A stretch of DNA of 64,000 nucleotides from Pseudomonas kairouanensis (lineage in GTDB: Bacteria; Pseudomonadota; Gammaproteobacteria; Pseudomonadales; Pseudomonadaceae), in assembly GCF_004682055.1 (NCBI RefSeq), contig NZ_QUZU01000005.1:124001-188000 (forward strand), given 5' to 3'. The notes under the pieces were generated by a model. That model was not told the DNA's origin. It was given only the letters and a program-made list of their open reading frames with translations, and ran no database searches. Position numbers and translations under genes: made by a program. Positions 34,058 to 43,200 of the stretch are shown in pieces (the stretch's first letter is position 1; each line of letters opens with the position of its first letter).

Positions 34058-34114
34058 CGCACACAACCTTTATTGTTCTTATTTGAAGCAGGCGAGGCTT
34101 ACGCCCCGCCAAAA

Positions 34115-35482
34115 TCACCGGACGCCTTCGCCAGCCATCGCGTCGGCGGTGAAAACCGACTCCTTATAGGGGGGGACGATGCGAAATTGCTCGCTCTTCC
34201 CGGCAAAAACGTCACCGACAAACCATGTACCGGAGAGCAGGTCGTAAAACCCGGTAGTGACTGATGCCGTGCCTGGGAGGTCAGGCAGAGCAACTGGCGA
34301 AGTCCACAAGACTTTTGCGAGCTGCCCCCGGGCGTCGTAGCGATCACCTAAAACCGCAGTCCAGGTATCCTCGTCGAGGTAATAGGTACTCTTTGGCATG
34401 ACGTGCCGTGCTCCGTTCTTCAGGGTGGCCTCTACTACCCAAACACGATGCAGTTCCCAACGCACGGCGTCGGATTTCATGTGGTGCTCATCGAAAAGTG
34501 CTTCGGGACTGGAGGCGGTGAATACCCGGTTAGAGTTGTATGGGATATACATTTCTTTTTTGCCAACCAGCTTCCAGTCGAAGCGGTCAATTCGGCCGTC
34601 ATACACAGTCAATTCGTCGAAACTCATCACCCCAGCGGTCGCAGGGGTAGGGGTGTCGCAACAGGCGTTAGGAAGACGACGTACTCGACGCTGGCCAGGC
34701 AAGTAAGTCCAGCCTGAGGAGTTTTCGGCGTTGATATTCTGTAAACCTAGAATCGCCTCTCCGGCGCGCAGCGGAGGGCCGTCGTTTGTCATCCGGATTG
34801 CCCAGTACACACCTTTGCTACTGCTGAAGTCGGGGAGGTACCAAGGCATTTGCTGGTCTGCCCGGGAGTCGTTAGTCAGTACATGCTTTCCATCGGCAGT
34901 GGTGAGGTACTGAGTGAAGTTGGTGTGCCACGAAGCTCCGCGCCATCGCAGGAGATGGTTCCAGATGGCTTCTTCACCATTCTGGGGGATTGGGAACGGA
35001 ATACCGCCGGCAGCATTTTCAGGCATGGGGCCGGCCGGGCCATTCACTAGCTTACCGCCGGTGGCATTGGCGAAAGTTGCATCGTAAACCGACTGCGGGG
35101 CAGCGGCACTTCGATGGGTGGGGTACACCACGATTTTGTAGGTGTTCGGGTATTTTTTCAGCATGGCCTGGATGCCAGGGGTCAACTTATCAGCGTACTG
35201 CGCCATGTTCTGAGCCGTAATGGTCAGTTGTGCCTGATCGGCCGCGAATGGATCGCTGCGTTTACCACCATCCTTGAATGAGGGATCGGGTTTAGTGAGG
35301 CCGCCTTTCCACTCGGGAATGCTACCGTCGGCATTTCCTGCGCGCTCCGCTCCGAACGGAGTTAGCGTCGACCTCAATTTTGCCGCTTCATCCACGGACA
35401 CTGCGGCCATTACCCCGTGTGCAAATAAAAGGGAAGCACTCAAGGTTGTAAGCAGCGATACAAATTTCTTATTGTTTATCAT
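34115..35482 (-). CDS. DUF1329 exported lipoprotein-like protein
   Basis: A 455-aa protein with an N-terminal signal sequence (FVSLLTTLSASLLFAHGVMA). Family marks are VSVDEAAKLRSTLTPFGAER, AGNADGSIPEWKGG and a tryptophan-rich C-terminal half (YYLDEDTWTAVLGDRYDARG). DUF1329 proteins have a LolA/LolB-like fold and are thought to handle hydrophobic molecules in the periplasm. Second gene of the DUF1302-DUF1329-YCF48-RND unit. No lipobox Cys is seen. Confidence 0.9.
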   Translation of the reverse strand: MINNKKFVSLLTTLSASLLFAHGVMAAVSVDEAAKLRSTLTPFGAERAGNADGSIPEWKGGLTKPDPSFKDGGKRSDPFAADQAQLTITAQNMAQYADKLTPGIQAMLKKYPNTYKIVVYPTHRSAAAPQSVYDATFANATGGKLVNGPAGPMPENAAGGIPFPIPQNGEEAIWNHLLRWRGASWHTNFTQYLTTADGKHVLTNDSRADQQMPWYLPDFSSSKGVYWAIRMTNDGPPLRAGEAILGLQNINAENSSGWTYLPGQRRVRRLPNACCDTPTPATAGVMSFDELTVYDGRIDRFDWKLVGKKEMYIPYNSNRVFTASSPEALFDEHHMKSDAVRWELHRVWVVEATLKNGARHVMPKSTYYLDEDTWTAVLGDRYDARGQLAKVLWTSPVALPDLPGTASVTTGFYDLLSGTWFVGDVFAGKSEQFRIVPPYKESVFTADAMAGEGVR

Positions 35483-35496
35483 CGGATAATCCTCGA

Positions 35497-37179
35497 TCAG
35501 AATGTGCGGCCGACAGTGAAAGCAAGGAAGTCGCGGTCTTTAAGCGACTGTTCGAAGGTGTAGTTATTTTTGGCGTCCAGAAAGGTATTTTCCGGGCCGT
35601 AGTAGTGCGTGTATGTCAGTCCCAAATTCCAGGTATTCAGGTAATTGCCTTTAAGCCCGATGTTGAGGTCGCCCCCATGATCAGCACCGAACCCTGAACC
35701 TAAGGCTTCGGAAGCACCGTTTGTGTAACTGGCTCCGATCGGCACAGACAAATCCAGGCCTGGCAGGAATTGGCGATACATAGGCTCGTAAACAAGACGA
35801 AGACTGGTTGCGTCGCGGTCTGCATTTGGGTCAATAGCGTCTCGATTTTTACTGACGCTCATGACTCTGTTCCAAGCAATTTCACCGAGGAAGCTGGCTT
35901 CCGGGATGAGGAAGTTTGGCTCGAGGCTGGACAGCCAGGATAGGTTCGCGTGCAACGTTTTCCCTGTCGCATACAGGGGAGAATCGTCGTTGTTGATCGA
36001 CTCGTCTGGGGCAAGGGCGTGTTGATTGGTTGACGCCAGAGGCTGGTTCCAGCGCGCGGAGACTTCGCCAGCAATGTTGTAGTTGCCAACAGTGGTCGAG
36101 AAGCTTGCGCCCAAAGACTCAATACCTTCCGGATAAACCCAATAGTACTCGCCGGCTTTGCCCGACTGAGAGTTCAGATTAGCGAAATCCGGACGGACAT
36201 TAAGCTGAGGGGTCTTATCATGGAAGCGGATGGCGTAGAAACCCCAGTCCACCGATTCGGTGCGCCAGCGAAGTTGGACACCGCCTTGTCCGGAGTTTTT
36301 CGCGTCTTTGTCATTGCCGTGATAAAGAGCTAACGGTTGGGCGCCCGGAAACAGCGGAGAACCAATGAACAGACGTTCGTTGCCGTCTCCGAAAGTGTCA
36401 ATGGTCGAGAAGTAGCTGCCGGCGGCCGGCAGACGGTTAGCCTCCCACTCGAATTGGTAATACGCGCCGATCGATACATCCTGTGTTAATTGGAGCTGCC
36501 CCGAGATCTGTTGGACTGGGCGAATCAGCTCCTTGAACTGAGTATTCGGTACCGACAAGGCCTTGACTGCATCGATGGGCGCCATACCACCGGCGATACC
36601 ATTCATCCCGTAGAAGAGACTTTCACCCCACTGCATTGCGTACTGACCAACACGGCCTGAGGCTGGCATGTCCCCGATATCGGTTTTGCCGAAAAGAAAT
36701 GCATCCAGCAGTTCACCCTTACGACCATGCAGAGTGCGGGTATCATCGGTGAACTCGTCATAACTAACGGAGTAACTGTTAGCACGGGTTGGATCGTTAT
36801 TGTCCGTGCCGCTATTGTAGACGTCGTCGTACCATGCAGCTCCGCTCAGGCGAGCTCCAACGTTTTTGTACGAGATGTCCATTTCCGAGAGCAAATCCAG
36901 ACGATTGGATATAAGCCCCTTATCGAAGTTGCGATCACCGTCATCCAGATTGAGCGCGGTTTGGCCATTTATCAACTTGTCACTCTGACCAGTTGTTCGC
37001 CACGCCGCGCTGTATTTCAAGGTGTTATCCCAGCGCGCTCGAAAATCGGGATTCCCCGTATCAAATTCGAATGCGTGAGCATCAGGTAATCCCGCGGTGA
37101 TCGCTAACATGGTTATAGCGAATGCAAGAGGTTTGAGTGGTGGGAACGGCCGAGTGGGTGCGCGCTTGCGAGAAAGCAT
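35497..37179 (-). CDS. DUF1302 outer-membrane protein
   Basis: A 560-aa protein with a signal sequence (AFAITMLAITAGLPDAHAF) followed by the DUF1302 barrel: FDTGNPDFRARWDNTLKYSA, NFDKGLISNRLDLLSEMDIS, ending FLAFTVGRTF with a C-terminal Phe. This is a beta-barrel outer-membrane protein often paired with DUF1329. Start ATG 37179 follows GAGGTG; an in-frame GTG at 37188 is less likely. It is probably the first gene of the leftward unit and provides the outer-membrane entry or exit route. Confidence 0.9.
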   Translation of the reverse strand: MLSRKRAPTRPFPPLKPLAFAITMLAITAGLPDAHAFEFDTGNPDFRARWDNTLKYSAAWRTTGQSDKLINGQTALNLDDGDRNFDKGLISNRLDLLSEMDISYKNVGARLSGAAWYDDVYNSGTDNNDPTRANSYSVSYDEFTDDTRTLHGRKGELLDAFLFGKTDIGDMPASGRVGQYAMQWGESLFYGMNGIAGGMAPIDAVKALSVPNTQFKELIRPVQQISGQLQLTQDVSIGAYYQFEWEANRLPAAGSYFSTIDTFGDGNERLFIGSPLFPGAQPLALYHGNDKDAKNSGQGGVQLRWRTESVDWGFYAIRFHDKTPQLNVRPDFANLNSQSGKAGEYYWVYPEGIESLGASFSTTVGNYNIAGEVSARWNQPLASTNQHALAPDESINNDDSPLYATGKTLHANLSWLSSLEPNFLIPEASFLGEIAWNRVMSVSKNRDAIDPNADRDATSLRLVYEPMYRQFLPGLDLSVPIGASYTNGASEALGSGFGADHGGDLNIGLKGNYLNTWNLGLTYTHYYGPENTFLDAKNNYTFEQSLKDRDFLAFTVGRTF

Positions 37180-37409
37180 TTGAGTCACCTCATTATTTTA
37201 TTGTTTTTTTAGATCAGTGTTGGTTTGCGAGCGAGTGCGCCAAAGGCTCGGCGCACTGTCGCGGTATCAAACAAGGCGTGCGGTGAACTCCAACTTTTGC
37301 TTAACCCGCGCAATGCGATTGAAGTCATGGACTTGTTGCAAATCTTTTTTTCAGTAAATAGGGGCTTCTCGTTACTTAATTTGTATTAATTGTTTTGGTG
37401 CGTAATACA

Positions 37410-38312
37410 TTATTTCTGGGAGTCGTCGTATATAGGCATTTCTTCAGCGACAACTGAAAATGAATTAATTTTATCAGCGAACTCTAACTCAAGTCCAAAA
37501 ATATGCTCTAGCGCAGAGTGTTTTTGCTGGAATGTTTCTAAAGCCTCATAGCTTTGGAACCAAGTTTCGATGACTCCATCGTAGTCCGACGCGGTTCCAA
37601 AAGGGTTGCTGGCCGTAGGCAACGCACTATTCCACACATGAGCCGTGACATTTTCTTCATAAGCTCGGCTGGCGATGAGTGCTTTTTCGTAATTTTTTAA
37701 TCCTATCAAAAACTCTTCAGGTGATATCCCCTCTTTGCGTTTTACAAAGTCGAACGTTTTGATCTTCGCTGGCTCGTTTGTAGCCGCAATCGATATATTG
37801 TAATATTTATTTTCTTCATGAGCTGCTAGAATAATAAGCTTGCTCAGATCATTGAAGCGCGCTTCGTCAGGACGAACTATTTCCGCATAGCTCGGCGCAG
37901 ACATCAGATTTAAAAACATTTCATTACTATCAAACCACAGTTCGATGACCGAATCGCGCGTCTCGAGGTGTGGATAAACGGTATTGATTGGGGCGAGATC
38001 TTCCTTTAATCGAGTGTGATTCTGAACGTACTTGCGGACATATTGATTGATTCCGGGAATGCTCTGCACTAGGGGAGCATGGACGTTTGATAGGTGGTTA
38101 AAAAACTGTGCTCGGGACATCGAAGGGTGCTTGGTCGAAGACAAGATGACCTTGAGTGGTCTCGAACTGGCTACGCGTCCGTTATTTTCAGGATCAACGC
38201 TCACTGCCGCTGGCAAAGCTGCCTCTTTGGCAGAGCTCCGCTGATCACGCTGCGGATTTTGGGTAGGCGTTTCGAGTAGTAAATCGGGTTTTATTGTTTT
38301 CAAGATATTCAC
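37410..38312 (-). CDS. double EthD-domain protein
   Basis: A 300-aa soluble protein with two ferredoxin-fold EthD/ABM-like domains, about 55-155 (KVILSSTKHPSMSRAQFFNH ... PGINQYVRKYV) and 185-290 (IKTFDFVKRKEGISPEEFLI ... VIETWFQSYEALETF). EthD proteins occur with catabolic genes, with roles such as ring-fission accessory or dimeric small-molecule binding. The gene is noticeably more AT-rich than its neighbours, which suggests separate acquisition. Start GTG 38312 is the best available. 220 bases separate it from the DUF1302 gene. Confidence 0.75.
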   Translation of the reverse strand: MNILKTIKPDLLLETPTQNPQRDQRSSAKEAALPAAVSVDPENNGRVASSRPLKVILSSTKHPSMSRAQFFNHLSNVHAPLVQSIPGINQYVRKYVQNHTRLKEDLAPINTVYPHLETRDSVIELWFDSNEMFLNLMSAPSYAEIVRPDEARFNDLSKLIILAAHEENKYYNISIAATNEPAKIKTFDFVKRKEGISPEEFLIGLKNYEKALIASRAYEENVTAHVWNSALPTASNPFGTASDYDGVIETWFQSYEALETFQQKHSALEHIFGLELEFADKINSFSVVAEEMPIYDDSQK

Positions 38313-38686
38313 CTATTGTCAATTCCTACCTGATGATAGCCGAGCCGGAGCTACATTTTTGTCTAAAAGCGCACTGATATTTGCCTGTTCTTTATCCCAA
38401 ACCCACCCAGAAACTGCGGCGAGCTCAGGCGCGGCTGTCGCATCGAGCGTTACGAGCTGAGTGGTATTTTTTTAATTTTACTATAAGACATCAAGGTGGC
38501 TATGAAGCCAGAGGTGATTAAGGCTAGGGCATATGCCACTTGATTGTTGCGCTATTTTCGAACAATCTATTCAAAGTTGAGCAACTATCGATATTTTTGC
38601 TGTGTATGGATGATTTTTTGCGCTTTTTTTAATCGGTTGTCTCGGTCGAAAATATGGCTAATCGAAAGTTGTATATTGAGATGATC
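38313..38686. other. AT-rich intergenic region upstream of EthD gene
   Basis: About 370 bases, AT-rich (runs such as TATTTTTTTAATTTTAC at 38463-38480). The composition fits a promoter zone or the edge of an acquired segment. No inverted repeat or ORF was recognised. Confidence 0.4.
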
Positions 38687-38800
38687 ATGATTGAAGTCCG
38701 TACCTTTGCCCAACTTAGCGGCGCGAATTGCGAATGGCTGAATGCCAAGCCGCACCTCTCGTTTGTTTCCAACTACGAGATCAAAGGGAGTAGCTGGGAC
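38687..38800 (+). pseudogene. pirin-like 5' fragment
   Basis: From ATG 38687 the frame reads IEVRTFAQLSGANCEWLNAK and HLSFVSNYEIKGSSWDRC. This is the N-terminal segment of a YhhW-type pirin (family form: ...WLKAKHHFSFANYYDPE...). The metal-binding His region that should follow is absent and the frame soon ends. It is a remnant of about 35 codons. Confidence 0.5.
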
Positions 38801-38913
38801 AGATGCATTTCTGGAACGTGTTGGGGAACCCGTCCATTCCCGCGTGGCGAACTGGTCGGTCTAGCTGCCGGGCCACGAGCCCATTGATCCCACACTGAAA
38901 GAGGAAGGCAATA

Positions 38914-39303
38914 GTGCAACAAGACAAAGAACAAGCCTGCGAGCAGCTTATCCGCAGTCTTGAAAATCAGCGTTTCCAGGCGGTTATTGACGGCGACTTC
39001 GATCAATTTGAGGCTCTAGCGCACCCAGAACTCGCCTACGTGCATTCGAGCGGCACAGTCGACACGCTGAGTAGTTACCTGAAGAAATGCTCCAGCGGCT
39101 GGTATGTTTACAAGTCAATCGATCACCCAGTCGATGAAATCCGCGTGTATGGCGAATCCGTGTTAGTCATCGGGGAAATGAACGCCGAAATGATCATCAA
39201 CGGCGAGGCGCGTTCGATGCGCAACAAAAGTCTTGCTGTATGGGTGAAGCTGGACGAGCATTGGAAGTTGGCCGCCTATCAGGCCACGCCGATCAAAGCT
39301 TGA
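38914..39303 (+). CDS. NTF2-like (DUF4440/SnoaL-type) protein
   Basis: A 129-aa alpha+beta-barrel protein: QRFQAVIDGDFDQFEALAHP, ELAYVHSSGTVDTLSSYLK, then SLAVWVKLDEHWKLAAYQAT. Members bind small aromatic or polyketide ligands and some act as isomerases or cyclases. Start GTG 38914 follows GAGGAAGGC. The gene ends 33 bases before the convergent LysR gene. Its role in the nearby catabolic genes is unknown. Confidence 0.75.
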   Translation: MQQDKEQACEQLIRSLENQRFQAVIDGDFDQFEALAHPELAYVHSSGTVDTLSSYLKKCSSGWYVYKSIDHPVDEIRVYGESVLVIGEMNAEMIINGEARSMRNKSLAVWVKLDEHWKLAAYQATPIKA

Positions 39304-39335
39304 TCCTCGGCGGTGCCCAACAGGTGTGCCGCCGT

Positions 39336-40253
39336 TCATGCACTGACTGAGCGGTTCAGTGCAGGCATAATTTTGCCAATTTTCTCCGACAGGTACTCCA
39401 CTAGCACTCGCAAACGGAATGGCACGTAAATGTTGCTGGGCAGTACAGCATAAATTCCAAGAGGCGAGGGCTCGTAGGCTTCCAGCACGGCCTTGAGTTC
39501 CTGGTTCAGGATGTGTGGTGCAACGATGAAGTCCGGGAGCAATGTGATGCCCAAGCCTTTTACCGCTGCCTGGGCCATGGCATCGCCATTGTTCGACTGC
39601 AGCACGAAGGTGGGGTAGAACAGCTCCGGCTTGCCATCTATGGAATACGCCCACGGGCGATTGTTCACCTGGGGGGAATAACCCAGGCACGCATGACGGC
39701 TCAAGTCGGCCGGGTGCTCAAGTGCTCCGTGCTCAAGCAGGTAGGAGGGCGAGGCGACAGTGAGCAGACGTGCTTCACCGAGCTTGCGAACGATCATAAT
39801 GGGATCAAGGTAGCTGGTGATCCGGATCGAAAGGTCGATGCCTTCTTCAGCCAGATTGATCGTCCGATCGCTGAAGTCCAAGGCAAGACGGATATCGGGA
39901 TACTCCCGTTGAAAATCCATCAGCAGCGGTAGCAACGTACTGAGGCCGAAGCTCAATGGTAGGCTGATTCGCAGGCGTCCACTGGGTGTGTGCCGCTCTT
40001 CCATAACCCCGGATTCTGCCTCTTCCAGCAACGACAGAATCTCTCGACATTTCTCCAGGTAAACCAGTCCCGCAGAGGTGAGTGAGACGTGTCGGGTCGT
40101 GCGCACCAAGAGCTTGGCACTGAGGAATTTCTCTAGGTTAGCGATTTGGCGAGTGACCATAGAGCGTGCAATGCCGAGCTGCGAAGCAGCAGCAGAGAAG
40201 CTTCCGAGTTCGGCTACCCGTGCAAAGACATTCATGGCTTCAATGCGGTTCAT
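39336..40253 (-). CDS. LysR-family regulator
   Basis: A 305-aa regulator: N-terminal HTH (MNRIEAMNVFARVAELGSFS, LGIARSMVTRQIANLEKFLS), then a periplasmic-binding-type effector domain (about 90-295). Divergent from a second LysR gene (40518, +), with about 265 bases between them, so it may act on that gene or on the hydroquinone operon. CrgA-like subgroup. The effector is unknown. Confidence 0.9.
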   Translation of the reverse strand: MNRIEAMNVFARVAELGSFSAAASQLGIARSMVTRQIANLEKFLSAKLLVRTTRHVSLTSAGLVYLEKCREILSLLEEAESGVMEERHTPSGRLRISLPLSFGLSTLLPLLMDFQREYPDIRLALDFSDRTINLAEEGIDLSIRITSYLDPIMIVRKLGEARLLTVASPSYLLEHGALEHPADLSRHACLGYSPQVNNRPWAYSIDGKPELFYPTFVLQSNNGDAMAQAAVKGLGITLLPDFIVAPHILNQELKAVLEAYEPSPLGIYAVLPSNIYVPFRLRVLVEYLSEKIGKIMPALNRSVSA

Positions 40254-40371
40254 TGTTTACTCCGGGGTGAACAGACATTTCCGCATTGTCTACTTTTTAG
40301 CACCAATCATTGGCGGTAGAGTGGCTCCTGAATCGACAGCTGTAAAGCTCGGCTGTAGAGAGACCTGTACC

Positions 40372-40494
40372 GTGAACACGCATTACACGAAAATCGCTAC
40401 CGCCTTGCGCCGGACTATCGCCGTCATGATTTTGGGTCTAATCGGCCTTGCCTTTTACATGCATACGGTCTCGCTGGCTTTGCTACATTCATAA
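40372..40494 (+). CDS. possible 40-aa membrane protein
   Basis: A short frame from GTG 40372 with one hydrophobic segment (RRTIAVMILGLIGLAFYM) in the gap between the two LysR genes. Composition is clean for a small membrane protein, but the ribosome-binding site is weak. No family is known to me. Confidence 0.3.
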   Translation: MNTHYTKIATALRRTIAVMILGLIGLAFYMHTVSLALLHS

Positions 40495-40517
40495 GAATAA
40501 AAGAATGGAGTTGTTCA

Positions 40518-41447
40518 ATGGATCAACTACTGAGCATTGAGGCATTTGTTCGTGTCGCTGAGACCGGCAATTTCGCGCGTGCTGCGAAGCAGCTTTGTGT
40601 GACGCGTTCCGTGGTCACGCACCGCATTCAACAGCTGGAAGCGTTCATAAAAGCTCCGCTGTTTCACCGCAGTACACGCCATGTCCGGTTGTCCGAGATA
40701 GGTACCAATTACTATCGAGAATGTGCCGATATGGTCGCAGGGTTCAATGCCCTGACCGAGCAGATGCGCGATCAGCGCGCCAAGCCCGTCGGCAAACTTC
40801 GGGTGCAGATGCTGCCCGGTTTTGCCATCAACCATTTCGGCAAATTGCTTGCGGAATTCACGACGCTCTATCCCGATATCGAACTCGACGTCATCGTCAA
40901 TGACCGCGTCGTAGACCCGATTGAGGAGGGGTTTGATATCGCCTTCCAGATGTTCGCGCCTCAAGCCGAAGCACTCATCGAGCGCAAGCTGTTCAGCGTC
41001 CGTAGATTGTTCCTCGCCACTCCTGGCTACCTTGAGCTGAACGGTGTTCCAAAGCACCCAGAAGACCTTCTGAATCACTGTATCGCATTGTATGAGGGTT
41101 ACCCGACCCGCAACCGCTGGCACTTCCATCACTGCTCGGGCGTAATCGAACTCAGCCTGCCTGGCCACATCCGTTCCAATTCCGTGCACCTGCTCAGGGA
41201 TTACGCCCTAACCGGCGAGGCGCTGGTTTGCCTGCCCACGCTGGTTGCTAGCCCTGATTTGCTCAGCGGGCGCATGGTGCCCTTGCTCACGGACTACCCA
41301 CTTACGTCTTTCAACTTCTCGGCAGTGTTCCCGGCAACCCAGCGCAACGCGCTAAAGGTGCGCACGCTCATTGACTTTTTGGTTGAGCGCATGGCAGACG
41401 ACCCTTTCTGGGATAAGCCTTTGCTTGAAAAAGGCTGGATTCGCTAG
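40518..41447 (+). CDS. LysR-family regulator, likely of the hydroquinone operon
   Basis: A 309-aa LysR protein: HTH MDQLLSIEAFVRVAETGNFA, LCVTRSVVTHRIQQLEAFIK; effector domain about 92-295 (GKLRVQMLPGFAINHFGKLL). It lies 147 bases upstream of the HapC-type gene in the same direction. A closely placed LysR gene that precedes a ring-cleavage operon is usually its activator. ATG 40518 follows GGAGTTGTTC. Confidence 0.88.
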   Translation: MDQLLSIEAFVRVAETGNFARAAKQLCVTRSVVTHRIQQLEAFIKAPLFHRSTRHVRLSEIGTNYYRECADMVAGFNALTEQMRDQRAKPVGKLRVQMLPGFAINHFGKLLAEFTTLYPDIELDVIVNDRVVDPIEEGFDIAFQMFAPQAEALIERKLFSVRRLFLATPGYLELNGVPKHPEDLLNHCIALYEGYPTRNRWHFHHCSGVIELSLPGHIRSNSVHLLRDYALTGEALVCLPTLVASPDLLSGRMVPLLTDYPLTSFNFSAVFPATQRNALKVRTLIDFLVERMADDPFWDKPLLEKGWIR

Positions 41448-41549
41448 GACTTAGGGCCGGCCAAGAGGGGCTCAAGCGCGCGCGTCTCGGTTGTTTGGAT
41501 TTCGCAAACACTGAAGTCGGTGGATGTGGGATTGTTGGTGATCCTTATG

Positions 41550-41591
41550 GGATTTACCTTTGACTCACGAATACAACAACAAAGGTAATCC
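41550..41591 (+). promoter_or_regulatory. inverted repeat overlapping the hapC ribosome-binding site
   Basis: Arms GGATTTACCTTTG (41550-41562) and CAAAGGTAATCC (41580-41591), 12 paired bases with one bulged T, separated by 17 bases. The right arm includes AAAGGT, the only Shine-Dalgarno-like sequence before ATG 41595. It may be an RNA hairpin that masks the start of the hydroquinone dioxygenase gene or a DNA operator. Confidence 0.6.
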
Positions 41592-41594
41592 GAC

Positions 41595-42086
41595 ATGAGT
41601 GCTGCCTATCGCACTGTCTTCGGTTCTCTGGCGAACTACCGCAAGGGCACCATCGAACTGATCAAGGGTGATGCCCGTCATTACGCGTTTTCCAACGTCT
41701 TTGAGGTCGCCGATAAGTCGGCCCCCTATGAAAAGGTCATCGTTGGCCTGAACCTGGGCTATGTGATGGAGGTGCTCCGGGCCGAGGGGCGCTCGCCGTG
41801 GTTCACCTGTGCACATGATGAATTCGCAATCTGCATGGACGGCGATGTGCGCATCGACTTCCTCAAACTCGATCAGCCATTCGAAGGTGCCGAAGGCACT
41901 CAACTAGCGGGAAGTGAGCCCCAGGGGCGCCCCATGGGCTACGTCATTCTGCGCCGTGGCCACCAAGCCCTGCTGCCAGCAGGCTGCGCCTACCGTTTTG
42001 AAAGTCCACGCCCTGGCGTGATCCTCCAGCAGACTATTCAAGGCTCTCTCTCTGTCGAGAAGTGGGCAGAAATCTGCCTGAAGTAA
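41595..42086 (+). CDS. hapC: hydroquinone 1,2-dioxygenase small subunit (HapC-type)
   Basis: A 163-aa subunit matching the small (about 18 kDa) subunit of the heteromeric Fe(II) hydroquinone dioxygenase known from Pseudomonas fluorescens ACB and para-nitrophenol degraders. With the large subunit it cleaves hydroquinone to 4-hydroxymuconic semialdehyde. Cupin-like features: EFAICMDGDVRIDFLKL and PMGYVILRRGHQALLPAGCA. First gene of a seven-gene operon, 31 bases before hapD. The upstream inverted repeat may control its translation. Confidence 0.85.
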   Translation: MSAAYRTVFGSLANYRKGTIELIKGDARHYAFSNVFEVADKSAPYEKVIVGLNLGYVMEVLRAEGRSPWFTCAHDEFAICMDGDVRIDFLKLDQPFEGAEGTQLAGSEPQGRPMGYVILRRGHQALLPAGCAYRFESPRPGVILQQTIQGSLSVEKWAEICLK

Positions 42087-42117
42087 TCCGACTTTTAATG
42101 ACTAAGGAGAACGCAAC

Positions 42118-43134
42118 ATGGCCATGCTTGAGACCGCAGAACACACGCTTCCACTGCTCGAAGAAGTAGATGCCAGTTCGCCCGACGCTGTTACCGGCTA
42201 TCGAACCTTCCGCCTAGGCGCTTTCACCATCTCCCGCGATGAATACTTCGCGCGTATCGAGTGGCCGGCCAAGGGCCAAGCCCGTTCGCACTTGATCCCG
42301 GCAGATGCATTCCTGCGTGCGCTGATGCGTGACGTTGCTTGGGGCTTCTTCTACGGCTGGGTCAACTTTGACTCCGTGATTGGCACCCAGAACCACTACG
42401 GCAAAGTCGACCTGTACGCCGGCGCCTTCAACGGCGTGCTGCGCGCTGCCGGCGTTGACTACGTCGAGCAGTTCGAAACCCCGAAGATCATGGCAACCTT
42501 CAAGGCCATCCTGCGTGACTGGACGAACGAAGGCTTCGATCCATTTGCCGCGCCGGAGGAAACCGGTAGTGCATTCGGGCGTAAGCACGGCGACAACATT
42601 GAGGCCATCGAGCGCTTCCGCATTGCTACAAAGCGCATGCCTGGTCTGCCCGGCGATTCGCCGCTGCGTAACGACCTGCCGGTCAACCGCCATTTTGAAG
42701 ATGTCGTTCAAGATGAACCTGAGGTGCACGTCGCCGCCGGTTTTGAAGGGCAGCTGCATGCCTTCAACCTATTCAAATACTTGTCGCGCTCTGACGTTAC
42801 ATGGAACCCATCGGTCAGCTCGGTCTGCAAGGCCAGCTTGTTCTGTCCAACCACCGAGGAATACATCCTGCCGATCTTCCACGGCAATGACCGTGTTGAG
42901 TGGTTCCTGCAGATGTCGGACGAAATCATCTGGGATGTGTGTGACAAGGACGACGGTAATCCGCGCGCTCGTTTGACCATGCGAGCCGGCGACATCGCCG
43001 CCATGCCTGCCGACATCCGTCACCAAGGCTACTCCACCAAGCGTTCGATGTTGATGGTGTGGGAGAACGCCACCCCGAATCTGCCTCAGCGCTACGAGAG
43101 TGGCGAACTCAAGCCATATCCCGTCGACTTCTAA
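42118..43134 (+). CDS. hapD: hydroquinone 1,2-dioxygenase large subunit (HapD-type)
   Basis: A 338-aa subunit, about 38 kDa, of the two-component hydroquinone dioxygenase. Cupin-type segments FAISRD-like early strands and a C-terminal part (IFHGNDRVEWFLQMSDEIIW, GDIAAMPADIRHQGY) supply a probable Fe(II) site with His and Glu residues. ATG 42118 follows AAGGAGAACG. It sits directly after the small subunit, as in hapCDEFGHIBA of P. fluorescens ACB. Confidence 0.88.
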   Translation: MAMLETAEHTLPLLEEVDASSPDAVTGYRTFRLGAFTISRDEYFARIEWPAKGQARSHLIPADAFLRALMRDVAWGFFYGWVNFDSVIGTQNHYGKVDLYAGAFNGVLRAAGVDYVEQFETPKIMATFKAILRDWTNEGFDPFAAPEETGSAFGRKHGDNIEAIERFRIATKRMPGLPGDSPLRNDLPVNRHFEDVVQDEPEVHVAAGFEGQLHAFNLFKYLSRSDVTWNPSVSSVCKASLFCPTTEEYILPIFHGNDRVEWFLQMSDEIIWDVCDKDDGNPRARLTMRAGDIAAMPADIRHQGYSTKRSMLMVWENATPNLPQRYESGELKPYPVDF

Positions 43135-43163
43135 TTTTTTCGTTCCGTCGAACTTTTTGAACC

Positions 43164-43184
43164 ACGCCGCAGCCCTTGCGGCGT
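43164..43184 (+). repeat. intercistronic hairpin between hapD and hapE
   Basis: ACGCCGCA (43164-43171), 5-base loop, TGCGGCGT (43177-43184). A strong 8-bp hairpin without a T-run in the 66-base gap; it may stabilise the 5' or 3' mRNA segment. The ribosome-binding site TAGGGAGAG lies just after. Confidence 0.5.
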
Positions 43185-43200
43185 AGGGAGAGTTATTGCC

